NCBI GenBank assembly: GCA_021821705.1
Contig: JAKACE010000178.1
Location: forward strand, 1 to 5,116
Source of the DNA: Actinomycetes bacterium
GTDB taxonomy: Bacteria > Actinomycetota > Acidimicrobiia > Acidimicrobiales > Palsa-688
DNA length: 5,116 bases
Direction of reading: 5' to 3'
A program made the position numbers and the translations under genes. This document shows positions 1-5,116 of this stretch, in pieces. Numbering within the stretch: position 1 is the stretch's first letter; every line of letters begins with the position of its first letter. A model generated the notes under the pieces. The model did no database searches and was not told where the DNA came from. It saw only the letters and a list, made by a program, of their open reading frames with translations.

Positions 1-358
1 CTGCCACCTCGGCGGCGCTAAGGCCCCGGAAGGCAGGCGCCGAGGTCAAAGCCGGGCTGCCCTGGTCGGGGACAGGGTGCTCGCCGCCGCCCTGCTCGGC
101 GCCGCCTTGCTCTGGGGTATACGGCGGAGCCTGGCCGCGAGTGCCAGCCTTTTGGTTGTGCGAGCCACGCTTTCGCCCCTGTCCCTCGAGTCGCGGAGTG
201 ACCATGAAAGGGCGGCGACATGGCAGGCGGGCGGAGCGCCGGTGGAGGCGAGGTGTAGTTGCGGGCGGTTGGACGGGGTTCGTAACGGCTCGGTGGCTGC
301 TCACCCCGCTCACCGCCTCGCCACCGGCCGTAGCCGGCTTCCCAGGCGACATCAAGCT
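1..358. other. Left-edge region without a supported gene
   Basis: I find no recognisable protein here in any frame. Two weak possibilities remain. On the minus strand a frame from ATG 205 runs open to the left edge (hydrophilic, Gly/Gln/Pro-rich, ending RGLSAAEVA) and could be the 5' end of a gene continuing outside, but it has no ribosome binding site and only moderate G/C preference at third positions. On the plus strand a stop (TAA at 19-21) could end a convergent gene. A short stem at 131-147 followed by CCTTTTGG could be its terminator. A long plus-strand open frame (from 77 to 505) runs antisense into the methyltransferase and is probably non-coding. Confidence 0.5.
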
Positions 359-379
359 CGGCCGGGCCCGTCCCGGCCG
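359..379 (-). terminator. Hairpin terminator after the methyltransferase gene
   Basis: The minus strand carries CGGCCGGG-ACGGG-CCCGGCCG, a perfect 8-bp stem with a 5-base loop, starting 11 bases after the TGA. There is no U-tract, the usual form in high-GC actinomycetes. Its position right behind the last gene of the chain supports a terminator. Confidence 0.6.
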
Positions 380-390
380 GTCGAGATGGG

Positions 391-1146
391 TCAGAGCGGC
401 TCGAGAGTGACCCGCCGGAGGGGCAACCCGAGGCTCCCGGGAGCCCATTGCGCGGCGCGCTGTGCTGCCCGACGGCACAGAACGCCGCCCGTGCCGGGCA
501 GATAGAGCGAAGCGACGAAGCGGTGGGCGGCCGCTTCGTCGGGGAGGGGCAGTTCGAAGCGGAGGCGTCTGTCGTCGACGACCTCCAGGCCCGCTCGTGC
601 GCACGCCGCTGGTAAGCGGGCGATCTGCCTGTCGTTCGGGTACCCGAGATGGGTGCGGTGCAACACCGCCATCAGGCATGCGTACCGGTACAGGTCGCGA
701 GCGCTGAGGGGCCGGCGTCCCGGTAACAGCGCCACGGCCGTGCCGCCGGGTGCAAGGATGCGGCGGATCTCTCCCAGCAGGGCGTCCATCGGCTGGACCA
801 CCATCAGCGCCATGCAGCAGACCAGCGCCTCCGTTGACCCCGTCGGTAGGGGCAGGCGGGTGGCGTCCGCCCTCACGACCGTGTGTGCGCCCTGAGCCCG
901 GGCGCGCCGTAGTTCCGCCGGCGAGGCGTCGACGCCCACCCATCCGACTGAGGAGGTGCGCGTTGCCACCGGACCGTCGCCGCAGGCGATATCGACAACC
1001 TGGGTAGCGTTGGCGAGCGGCTGCAGGGCCCATTGGTAGGGGTCCACGTCCCACGACCTGGCGGTGCCCAGAGTGTCGGCCGTGATGCCTGGACGCTCGT
1101 CGTGGAACCGCGCGAGGTAGAGGGGCCACTCGGGCCGCCGGGTCAT
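391..1146 (-). CDS. Class I SAM-dependent methyltransferase
   Basis: This 251-residue cytoplasmic protein has the Rossmann-type methyltransferase core. Motif I is QVVDIACGDGPVA (about residues 49-61), the glycine loop that binds S-adenosylmethionine. GVDASPAELRRAR (71-83) is the acidic-end strand 2 that binds the ribose, with Asp73. VRADATRLPLPTGS (91-104) is motif II/III with Asp94. LGEIRRILAPGGTAVALLPG (124-143) is the motif after strand 4/5. The N-terminal RFHDERPGIT segment is common in actinobacterial small-molecule methyltransferases. The acceptor cannot be told from sequence. ATG 1146 fits where homology begins and leaves 64 bases after the permease stop. Its nearest GAGGT is 15 bases upstream, which is far, so GTG 1197 (17 more residues) is possible. 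It probably shares a transcript with the permease. The C-terminal 60 residues, rich in Arg/Ala, may recognise substrate. Confidence 0.9.
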   Translation of the reverse strand: MTRRPEWPLYLARFHDERPGITADTLGTARSWDVDPYQWALQPLANATQVVDIACGDGPVATRTSSVGWVGVDASPAELRRARAQGAHTVVRADATRLPLPTGSTEALVCCMALMVVQPMDALLGEIRRILAPGGTAVALLPGRRPLSARDLYRYACLMAVLHRTHLGYPNDRQIARLPAACARAGLEVVDDRRLRFELPLPDEAAAHRFVASLYLPGTGGVLCRRAAQRAAQWAPGSLGLPLRRVTLEPL

Positions 1147-1210
1147 GACTTTCAGGTCTTTACCTCGCTGTTGGTGTCTCGCCAGTATTGTGCGCACCAG
1201 GGTCTCTTGG

Positions 1211-2686
1211 TCAGCTTTCCGCCCCGCTCGGGCAGAGCGCTGACCGACGGTAGGTACGCAGGAGCGGCGAGGCGTGCAGCCGGGAGCGGACAACCGGCAC
1301 GGCAGCGAGTGCCACCCCGGCGGCGAGGCTGGCGCCGGCCGCGCCGATCACCCAACCGAACGGGGACGACGGGAGGGGCACGAACGTGTCGTAGAGCACG
1401 TAGCCGAGGACGCCTACGCCCACGCCCAGCACGATGAGCGGCAGCGGGCGGCGGTCCCGCCTCCAGATCCAGGCGATCGCGGCTACAACGGTGAGCAGGT
1501 ACGCCACGATCATGAGGTAGGCGCCGAACTCGACGATTATCGTCAGCGCCCTGACGGCGGTCGCTTCGAAGGAGAAGGCGACCAGGGCGCCGAGCGTGAG
1601 CGGGCCGCTGACTGCGAGCGCCCCGGTCGGTGAGCGGTGCCGGCTGTCGGTGTGGGTGAGCAAACGGCGGGCGCGCCCGGCGGGGCCAGTGAGGTCTCGG
1701 CCCAGGGCGAACAGGATCCGGTTGGCGGCGTTGACGCACGCCAGTTGAGCGCCGAAAGCACTTACGACGCCTGCCAGGTTGACCATGTCGCCCATGACGG
1801 GCCCGAGGTGGACCGTAGCCAGGTGGACGAAAGGAGCCGGCGCCGCCGCCAGGGCCGCCGGTGTGGCGTAGGCGTTGTCGGCAATCCAGGTGAAGACGAT
1901 GTAGACGACCGCCGAGCCAGCCAGCGACCACGCGATCGCCGCCGGGATGGTACGGGTGGAACGGCGCGCTTCTTCGCCGAGGGTGGCTGCCCCCTCGAAC
2001 CCGCTGAAGGCGCTGAAGGCGTTCACGACACCCAGGCCCAGGACCGACAGTGCGATACCGTGAAGCTGGAACGGTGCCGGCGACAGGGCGGAGTGGCCAT
2101 GGGCACCGCCGGAGGCGACGACGGCCGCTCCGACCACGGCCAGGAGGGCCACCGCGGCTCCCTCGCAGGCGAAGATCACGGCGGACGACAGCCCTATGGA
2201 CAGGTAGGCGAAGACCATGGTCAGGGCGAACCCGGCCAGGGCCAGCCATACCCACCAAACGTGGGCACCCCAGGAGGTGAGCAGGGACTGCGTTATGTCG
2301 GCTGTGCTGGCGTACACGCCGGCCGCAAAGGCCAGGTAGACGAGAAGGAGCGTCCAGGCGGAGACGAACCCGTAGGACGGCCCGAGCGCCGCACCGTTGT
2401 ACGCGTACACCGACCCGGCGGAGTTGAAGGACCGGGAGAAGAGCACGAACGCGTAGGCGACGAAGCTCATGGCGACCAGCCCGAACAGGTAGGCGAGGGC
2501 TCCCGACCCGCCAACTATGCCCGCCAGCACCGCCGGTCCGACGATGACACCGGCGGTGGGCCCCTGGATGCCGACCGAGAGCGCCACGGTGCGCACGAGG
2601 CGTAGCCTGGCCTCGCCGAGCGTGGCGGGGGCAGGTGCGTGCCCAGCGGGCGCAGCTCCCCGGCCGGCGAGGTCGTGTGCGCTCAT
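1211..2686 (-). CDS. APC-superfamily amino acid/polyamine permease, 12 membrane helices
   Basis: This 491-residue integral membrane transporter probably imports an amino acid or related amine in exchange or with protons (family knowledge; substrate not readable). Twelve hydrophobic segments are visible at about residues 37-60, 63-83, 107-125, 144-162, 172-191, 210-236, 250-269, 298-325, 356-373, 383-408, 416-435 and 443-466. Helix 1 carries the broken-helix sequence SVGIQGPTAGVIVGP, where APC proteins bind the substrate backbone. After helix 6 comes the hallmark GFEGAATLGEEAR...TIPAAI, matching the conserved GFE-x-A-x3-E-E-A-R of AA_permease_2 members. I chose ATG 2686 because it overlaps the stop of the small glutaredoxin-like ORF (ATGA). 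GTG 2713 would add nine residues and is a real alternative. Neither has a strong Shine-Dalgarno sequence. Length and helix count are normal, so it looks intact. The methyltransferase gene follows 64 bases downstream. Confidence 0.92.
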   Translation of the reverse strand: MSAHDLAGRGAAPAGHAPAPATLGEARLRLVRTVALSVGIQGPTAGVIVGPAVLAGIVGGSGALAYLFGLVAMSFVAYAFVLFSRSFNSAGSVYAYNGAALGPSYGFVSAWTLLLVYLAFAAGVYASTADITQSLLTSWGAHVWWVWLALAGFALTMVFAYLSIGLSSAVIFACEGAAVALLAVVGAAVVASGGAHGHSALSPAPFQLHGIALSVLGLGVVNAFSAFSGFEGAATLGEEARRSTRTIPAAIAWSLAGSAVVYIVFTWIADNAYATPAALAAAPAPFVHLATVHLGPVMGDMVNLAGVVSAFGAQLACVNAANRILFALGRDLTGPAGRARRLLTHTDSRHRSPTGALAVSGPLTLGALVAFSFEATAVRALTIIVEFGAYLMIVAYLLTVVAAIAWIWRRDRRPLPLIVLGVGVGVLGYVLYDTFVPLPSSPFGWVIGAAGASLAAGVALAAVPVVRSRLHASPLLRTYRRSALCPSGAES

Positions 2687-2760
2687 TCGGCCGACCGGGC
2701 GCAGTACGGGCACCCCGGCCGCCAGTACACCGTCACCGGCGAGGTGATGTTGTCGGTCAC
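2683..2760 (-). pseudogene. Truncated glutaredoxin-like ORF (25 codons, CPYC motif)
   Basis: A GTG-initiated reading frame encodes a 25-residue peptide whose centre is VTVYWRPGCPYC. This matches the first beta strand and active-site CPYC (Cys17, Cys20) of actinobacterial glutaredoxin or mycoredoxin-like proteins, which normally run to about 80-90 residues. Here TGA follows five residues after the second cysteine. I read all three frames downstream and found no cis-Pro (TVP) segment or other glutaredoxin remainder, so a simple frameshift does not explain it. The stop overlaps the ATG of the permease as ATGA, so if translated this small ORF could couple ribosomes into the permease. Glutaredoxins next to thiol-switch sigma/anti-sigma pairs make biological sense. 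The start codon is uncertain: the frame stays open upstream and no good ribosome binding site precedes 2760. It may instead be a chance overlap or a small functional peptide. Confidence 0.55.
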
Positions 2761-2773
2761 GCTGAGGTAACCC

Positions 2774-2790
2774 GCGCCGGCGGCCGGCGC
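2774..2790 (-). terminator. GC hairpin between anti-sigma gene and glutaredoxin-like ORF
   Basis: The minus strand reads GCGCCGG-CCG-CCGGCGC: a perfect 7-bp all-GC stem with a 3-base loop, 26 bases after the anti-sigma stop. No U-tract follows, as is common for terminators of high-GC actinomycetes. It may end or attenuate transcription from the sigma operon before the permease. In GC-rich DNA such stems also occur by chance. Confidence 0.4.
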
Positions 2791-2815
2791 ATTCCGCCGC
2801 GATGCCCGGTTGTGC

Positions 2816-3097
2816 TCAAGCGCCCGGGTACTGCTCGGCGACGCGGGAAGCGAAGTCTTCCAACCGTCGTCGCGTCAGTTGGTCCATGGTGTCGCGGCGG
2901 GCAAGTGACGCCTTGATAGCCCGGTAAGTGCCCGCCTTCATGCCGCAGCGGCGGCAGTCTTCAAGGTGGGTGCCCACCTTGCTGGCAGTGTCGGCGTCGA
3001 CCTCGCCGTCGAGATAGGCCTGTAGCACTCTCGCTACAGCCATGCAGCCGGCGCGGTCGGCGCGTACGCGGGTTCTCATACTGGTGGGAACTTTCAT
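2816..3097 (-). CDS. Zinc-binding anti-sigma factor, RsrA-like (ZAS family)
   Basis: This 93-residue soluble protein should hold the adjacent ECF sigma factor inactive by binding it in the cytoplasm. It carries the zinc anti-sigma signature: Cys18, then His44-x3-Cys48-x2-Cys51 (HLEDCRRC). The spacing (Cys to His 26, His to Cys 4, Cys to Cys 3) equals that of RsrA, whose ligands are Cys11, His37, Cys41 and Cys44. In RsrA, oxidation makes a Cys11-Cys44 disulfide, expels zinc and frees SigR. By analogy Cys18-Cys51 would be the switch here (inference). The sequence QAYLDGEVDADTA before the His is typical of the first helices. RsrA's two further C-terminal cysteines are missing. No membrane segment is present. 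ATG 3097 is chosen because it has the strongest Shine-Dalgarno sequence in the window and overlaps the sigma stop as ATGA. An in-frame ATG at 3079 is possible but less supported. Confidence 0.9.
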   Translation of the reverse strand: MKVPTSMRTRVRADRAGCMAVARVLQAYLDGEVDADTASKVGTHLEDCRRCGMKAGTYRAIKASLARRDTMDQLTRRRLEDFASRVAEQYPGA

Positions 3098-3654
3098 CGA
3101 CCGGCCTCTCCTGAGAGCTCCTGGCCCGGCGCGCGCAGGCCGGACAACTTGTGCTTGATCTGCTTGCGCCCACGGTGCAGGCGGCTCATGACGGTGCCGA
3201 TCGGAACGCCAAGGGCGCTGGCGGCCTGCTGGTAGGAAAGGCCGGCCATGTCGACCAGCTCGATGACCGCCTGCTGGTCGACGGGAAGCCTCCGCAGGGC
3301 GCCCTCGACGGCCGCGTCGAAGATGGTGGCCAGTGCTTCTGTGTCGGCCCCCGCCGCCGACGGCGCAAGGTGGTCGGCGCTCTCCGGGTCCCGCAACAGT
3401 CCGGGGCGGCGCTTGCGGTTGCGGTTGACGTGGGTGTGGCGCACGATCGTCAGCAGCCACGCCCTCGGGTTGGCCCCGTCGAAACGGTCCAGGGCGCCGT
3501 ACGCGCGCAACAGGCTGTCCTGGACGAGGTCCTCTGCTTCGGGGTGGCTACGAGTGAGGGCGAGGGCAACGCGGTACATGGTCGCCAGCTCGGGGACCAC
3601 CCAGCGCTCGAAGGCCACGCGCCTGTCGGCGTTGTTGCCTCCGGCCGTGCTCAC
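3094..3654 (-). CDS. ECF-family RNA polymerase sigma factor (SigR/SigH-like)
   Basis: From the GTG at 3654 the protein has 186 residues, the normal length for an ECF sigma factor with only sigma2 and sigma4 domains. Sigma2 spans about residues 14-83, with the EDLVQDSLLRAY helix and NPRAWLLTIVRHTHVNR, which bind core polymerase and the -10 element. Sigma4 spans about 105-170, with LPVDQQAVIELVDMAGLSYQQAA and the helix-turn-helix GVPIGTVMSRLHRGR, which reads the -35 element. The GTPIGTVMSRLHRGR-type helix is typical of the SigR/SigH oxidative-stress group. I favour GTG 3654 because AAGGGA lies 8 bases upstream and homology begins shortly after it. The alternative ATG at 3732 gives 212 residues and overlaps the preceding stop as ATGA, but its extra 26 residues look like no sigma domain. 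The stop overlaps the anti-sigma start (ATGA). It probably directs its own operon or a stress regulon (inference). Confidence 0.93.
   Translation of the reverse strand: MSTAGGNNADRRVAFERWVVPELATMYRVALALTRSHPEAEDLVQDSLLRAYGALDRFDGANPRAWLLTIVRHTHVNRNRKRRPGLLRDPESADHLAPSAAGADTEALATIFDAAVEGALRRLPVDQQAVIELVDMAGLSYQQAASALGVPIGTVMSRLHRGRKQIKHKLSGLRAPGQELSGEAGR
3105..3112 (-). promoter_or_regulatory. Strong ribosome binding site for the anti-sigma gene
   Basis: The minus strand reads AGGAGAGG, ending 7 bases before the ATG at 3097, inside the last codons of the sigma gene. It decides the start and suggests the anti-sigma is translated efficiently, so that inhibitor is not limiting relative to sigma. 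Confidence 0.75.
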
Positions 3655-3662
3655 GCCTGCGG

Positions 3663-3668
3663 TCCCTT
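3663..3668 (-). promoter_or_regulatory. Ribosome binding site for sigma factor start at GTG 3654
   Basis: The minus strand reads AAGGGA 8 bases before the GTG. No comparable purine-rich stretch lies at normal distance before the upstream ATG at 3732, so this site favours the shorter protein. The ATGA overlap at 3732 argues the other way, through coupling. Confidence 0.5.
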
Positions 3669-3693
3669 GGACGGCCGGCAACTGGCCACCGTC

Positions 3694-3708
3694 ACAGCCT
3701 AGGGCTGT
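3694..3708. repeat. Perfect 6-bp inverted repeat upstream of the sigma factor GTG
   Basis: The minus strand reads ACAGCC-CTA-GGCTGT, two perfect 6-bp arms around 3 bases, about 40 bases upstream of the favoured sigma start. Its size and symmetry would suit a small dimeric regulator or a short RNA hairpin. If translation starts at 3732 it lies inside the coding region. No recognised operator consensus matches. Confidence 0.35.
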
Positions 3709-3728
3709 ACGCCGTGTGCCCCGCTCTG

Positions 3729-4397
3729 TCATCGGTGCCCAGCCGCTACTGAGGTCCACGACCCGGAGCGGATGTCGCTGCCTTCTTCCCGGCCGCTCGG
3801 CTCGAGCAGCCGCGCCCCTGACCATGCCCGCTGGAGGGCGGTGAAACCGACCGCCGCCGTGAACGCCCAGGCGATCACGGCGGCGTGGCCGGGCAGCAGG
3901 CAGAACAGCACGTACACGACGACCGTCTCGGTGCCCTCGGCCAGCCCTCCGGCGAAGCGCAGCGACCGTTCGTCGGCGCGGGCGCTCCGGCGCTTTTCCA
4001 GCAGCGACGACAGTGCGAGGAGGCTGGCGCCGGAAGCGTAGTAGGTGACCAGAAGGGCTACGCAGGCCAACCGGGCGCCGGGCTCGGCGATGGCGACGGC
4101 CAGCACGAAGCCGCCGTAAACACTGAAGTCGGCGACGATGTCGAGGAAGGCCCCGTGGTCGGTGGGGCCACGTCCGGCTCGGGCAACCGGCCCGTCCAGG
4201 GCGTCGAAGGCGCGGTTCGCCAGCCACAGGCCGAGCGCCAGGGGCCAGGCCCGCGTTGCTGCGGCCGCACAGGCGCCGGCACCGGCTGCCCATCCGGCGC
4301 CGGTCAGCCAGACGGCGCGGGCCCCTGCCCGCTGCAGCAGCCCGCCGAGGCGCTCGAGCGCCGGGCCGGCCTGGCGGCGCAGGGCGGCGTCTATCAC
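3729..4397 (-). CDS. CDP-alcohol phosphotransferase family membrane protein
   Basis: This 222-residue membrane enzyme should transfer a phospho-alcohol group from a CDP-alcohol to a second alcohol, as in phospholipid headgroup synthesis. The complete family signature D-x2-D-G-x2-A-R-x8-G-x3-D-x3-D is present: Asp65, Asp68, Gly69, Ala72, Arg73, Gly82, Asp86 and Asp90. The acidic residues bind divalent metal and Asp90 is the expected catalytic base (family knowledge). About six hydrophobic segments are visible, around residues 28-47, 50-64, 91-106, 108-131, 157-171 and 173-189, which fits the six-helix fold and usual length. The Gly/Ala-rich N-terminus is unusual but not decisive. The start is a GTG overlapping the stop of the radical SAM gene (GTGA). 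The stop TGA overlaps an ATG in the sigma factor frame (ATGA). The motif does not define the substrate (glycerol phosphate, inositol phosphate or another alcohol), so I give no gene symbol. Confidence 0.88.
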   Translation of the reverse strand: MIDAALRRQAGPALERLGGLLQRAGARAVWLTGAGWAAGAGACAAAATRAWPLALGLWLANRAFDALDGPVARAGRGPTDHGAFLDIVADFSVYGGFVLAVAIAEPGARLACVALLVTYYASGASLLALSSLLEKRRSARADERSLRFAGGLAEGTETVVVYVLFCLLPGHAAVIAWAFTAAVGFTALQRAWSGARLLEPSGREEGSDIRSGSWTSVAAGHR

Positions 4398-5116
4398 AGC
4401 GCAGACCTGGCCCTTGTCCTGGGCAGAGGGAGCAGCCGGGCGAGGTCACGGTTTTCCTCGGGATCGAGGACGCTGTGCTGCACGCAGGCGGGCACCAGCT
4501 CGCCGGTCTCGGGGTGCGCCATGACGTAGGAGCAGGCGGCCAGTCGCTCCTGGGCCTCCAAGACGCGCGGGTCGTCCGACCAGTTGCCCTGGCGTAACAG
4601 TTCCCAGGCCGGCGCCACGTCGTCGGCGTGCATGAACCGGTGCATGACGAAGGTCATGGGCTCCGGATGGTGCCGCAGTAGCTGGGTCGCCCCGACGCCG
4701 CGTACCCTGCGGCCGAGCCAACCCACACCCGTCGAGAGGGTCGAGGGGTGCCTGGCGGCCACCCGGGCCAAGCGGGCGGCCAGGAGGTGGCGTGGGGCGT
4801 TGAAGTGGGTACCTCCGAGGTAGCGGAAGAAGGTGTCCCGGGCCGCCAGGTCGCGGGGATCCGCCCCGTCGAGGATGCTGTGCCACTGGTCGCCGACGTA
4901 GTACCCCCACGCCGTGCGGTTGCAGCGGGTGTCGCCCACCTGGAGGACGTCCCAGGGCAGGCGGGCACCCGCTCCCTGTTCGATGCGCTGCCAGACCGCG
5001 TCGGCGTCCAGGGAGCGGTAGCCCTCCTTCCAACGCGCCGGGTTGCCGACGTGGGCGGCCGGCTGGAAGGAGAACATCTTGAAGCCCATGTGCCGGCAGG
5101 CCGACACCACCTCGGG
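4394..5116 (-). CDS. Radical SAM superfamily protein, C-terminal part (5' end outside window)
   Basis: The frame is open from the right edge (240 codons, then TGA), so this is the C-terminal part of a larger protein. The GTG at 5110 is an internal valine, because coding-like sequence (Pro-Glu) continues upstream to the edge. The first visible residues contain the stretch GFKMFSFQPAAHVGN, followed by ARW. I associate this with the C-terminal part of actinobacterial radical SAM proteins of unknown reaction, but that is recognition from memory. The CxxxCxxC cluster that would prove the family must lie outside the window. The tail carries a Trp/His/Met-rich stretch (HRFMHADDVAPAWELL) and two cysteines in ACSYVMAHPETGELVPACVQH, which could be auxiliary metal or structural ligands (inference). 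No membrane segment is visible. Its stop overlaps the GTG start of the CDP-alcohol phosphotransferase (GTGA), so the two are probably translationally coupled. Substrate unknown. Confidence 0.65.
   Translation of the reverse strand, partial: PEVVSACRHMGFKMFSFQPAAHVGNPARWKEGYRSLDADAVWQRIEQGAGARLPWDVLQVGDTRCNRTAWGYYVGDQWHSILDGADPRDLAARDTFFRYLGGTHFNAPRHLLAARLARVAARHPSTLSTGVGWLGRRVRGVGATQLLRHHPEPMTFVMHRFMHADDVAPAWELLRQGNWSDDPRVLEAQERLAACSYVMAHPETGELVPACVQHSVLDPEENRDLARLLPLPRTRARSAL

Noticed and set aside
204..410. Plus-strand frame containing GFPGDIKLG, reminiscent of the GDxKL motif of prepilin peptidases
   Set aside because: The surrounding residues are Arg-rich with no helices in the right order, and the frame ends by running antisense into the methyltransferase; the short match is probably chance.
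636..691. Two perfect palindromes, TCGGGTACCCGA (636-647) and GTACCGGTAC (682-691)
   Set aside because: Both lie within well-conserved methyltransferase coding sequence and have no promoter context; they are likely incidental to codon choice.
1152..2258. A 368-codon minus-strand open frame in another phase of the permease
   Set aside because: It is Arg/Pro-rich, typical of a shifted frame in GC-rich DNA; the permease frame carries the real motifs.
1637..2605. A 322-codon open frame on the plus strand, antisense to the permease
   Set aside because: Its composition is Gly/Arg/Asp/Gln-rich low complexity with no recognisable domain, and it mirrors the G/C third-position bias of the permease, which has clear family motifs.
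3098..3460. N-terminal extension of the anti-sigma reading frame to 214 codons
   Set aside because: The extra part overlaps the sigma4 coding region in another phase and is Arg/Pro-rich; the ATG at 3097 has a strong ribosome binding site and ATGA overlap.
3733..4449. N-terminal extension of the sigma factor reading frame to 451 codons
   Set aside because: The extension is a shifted-frame image of the CDP-alcohol phosphotransferase, which has a full catalytic signature.
1..5116. Search for tRNA, rRNA, CRISPR arrays, insertion sequences and long direct repeats
   Set aside because: Reading both strands by eye I saw no tRNA-like cloverleaf, regularly spaced repeat, transposase motif or terminal inverted repeats.

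Overview
The window is G+C-rich throughout, with strong G/C preference at codon third positions and frequent GTG starts. Together with an RsrA-like zinc anti-sigma factor, this suggests a high-GC actinomycete-type bacterium (Actinomycetota). I cannot name the genus. Every gene I can support lies on the minus strand, so transcription runs from the right edge to the left.

Right half (5116 to 2816, minus strand) is a tightly packed chain. It begins with the C-terminal 240 codons of a probable radical SAM enzyme that enters from outside the window. Next comes a complete CDP-alcohol phosphotransferase (overlap GTGA), then an ECF sigma factor (an ATGA overlap is available at its upstream start), then a small zinc-binding anti-sigma factor (overlap ATGA). 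The anti-sigma factor has Cys-His-Cys-Cys spacing identical to that of the redox-sensing RsrA protein. The simplest reading is that a lipid or envelope-related enzyme pair is co-expressed with a sigma/anti-sigma switch that could respond to thiol oxidation.

Middle (2816 to 1211): after a short GC hairpin comes a 25-codon ORF that reads exactly like the N-terminus of a glutaredoxin, up to and including the CPYC active site. It then stops, and its stop codon overlaps (ATGA) the start of a 12-helix APC-superfamily permease. The rest of the glutaredoxin fold is absent in all three frames downstream. This looks like a truncation or recombination junction, or a tiny coupled ORF. It is the oddest feature in the window.

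Left (1146 to 391): a class I SAM-dependent methyltransferase follows the permease and ends at a perfect 8-bp GC hairpin just past its stop codon, a likely transcription terminator. Positions 1 to 358 hold no gene I can support. They may contain the 5' end of a gene leaving the window on the minus strand, or a convergent plus-strand gene end, but the evidence is weak.
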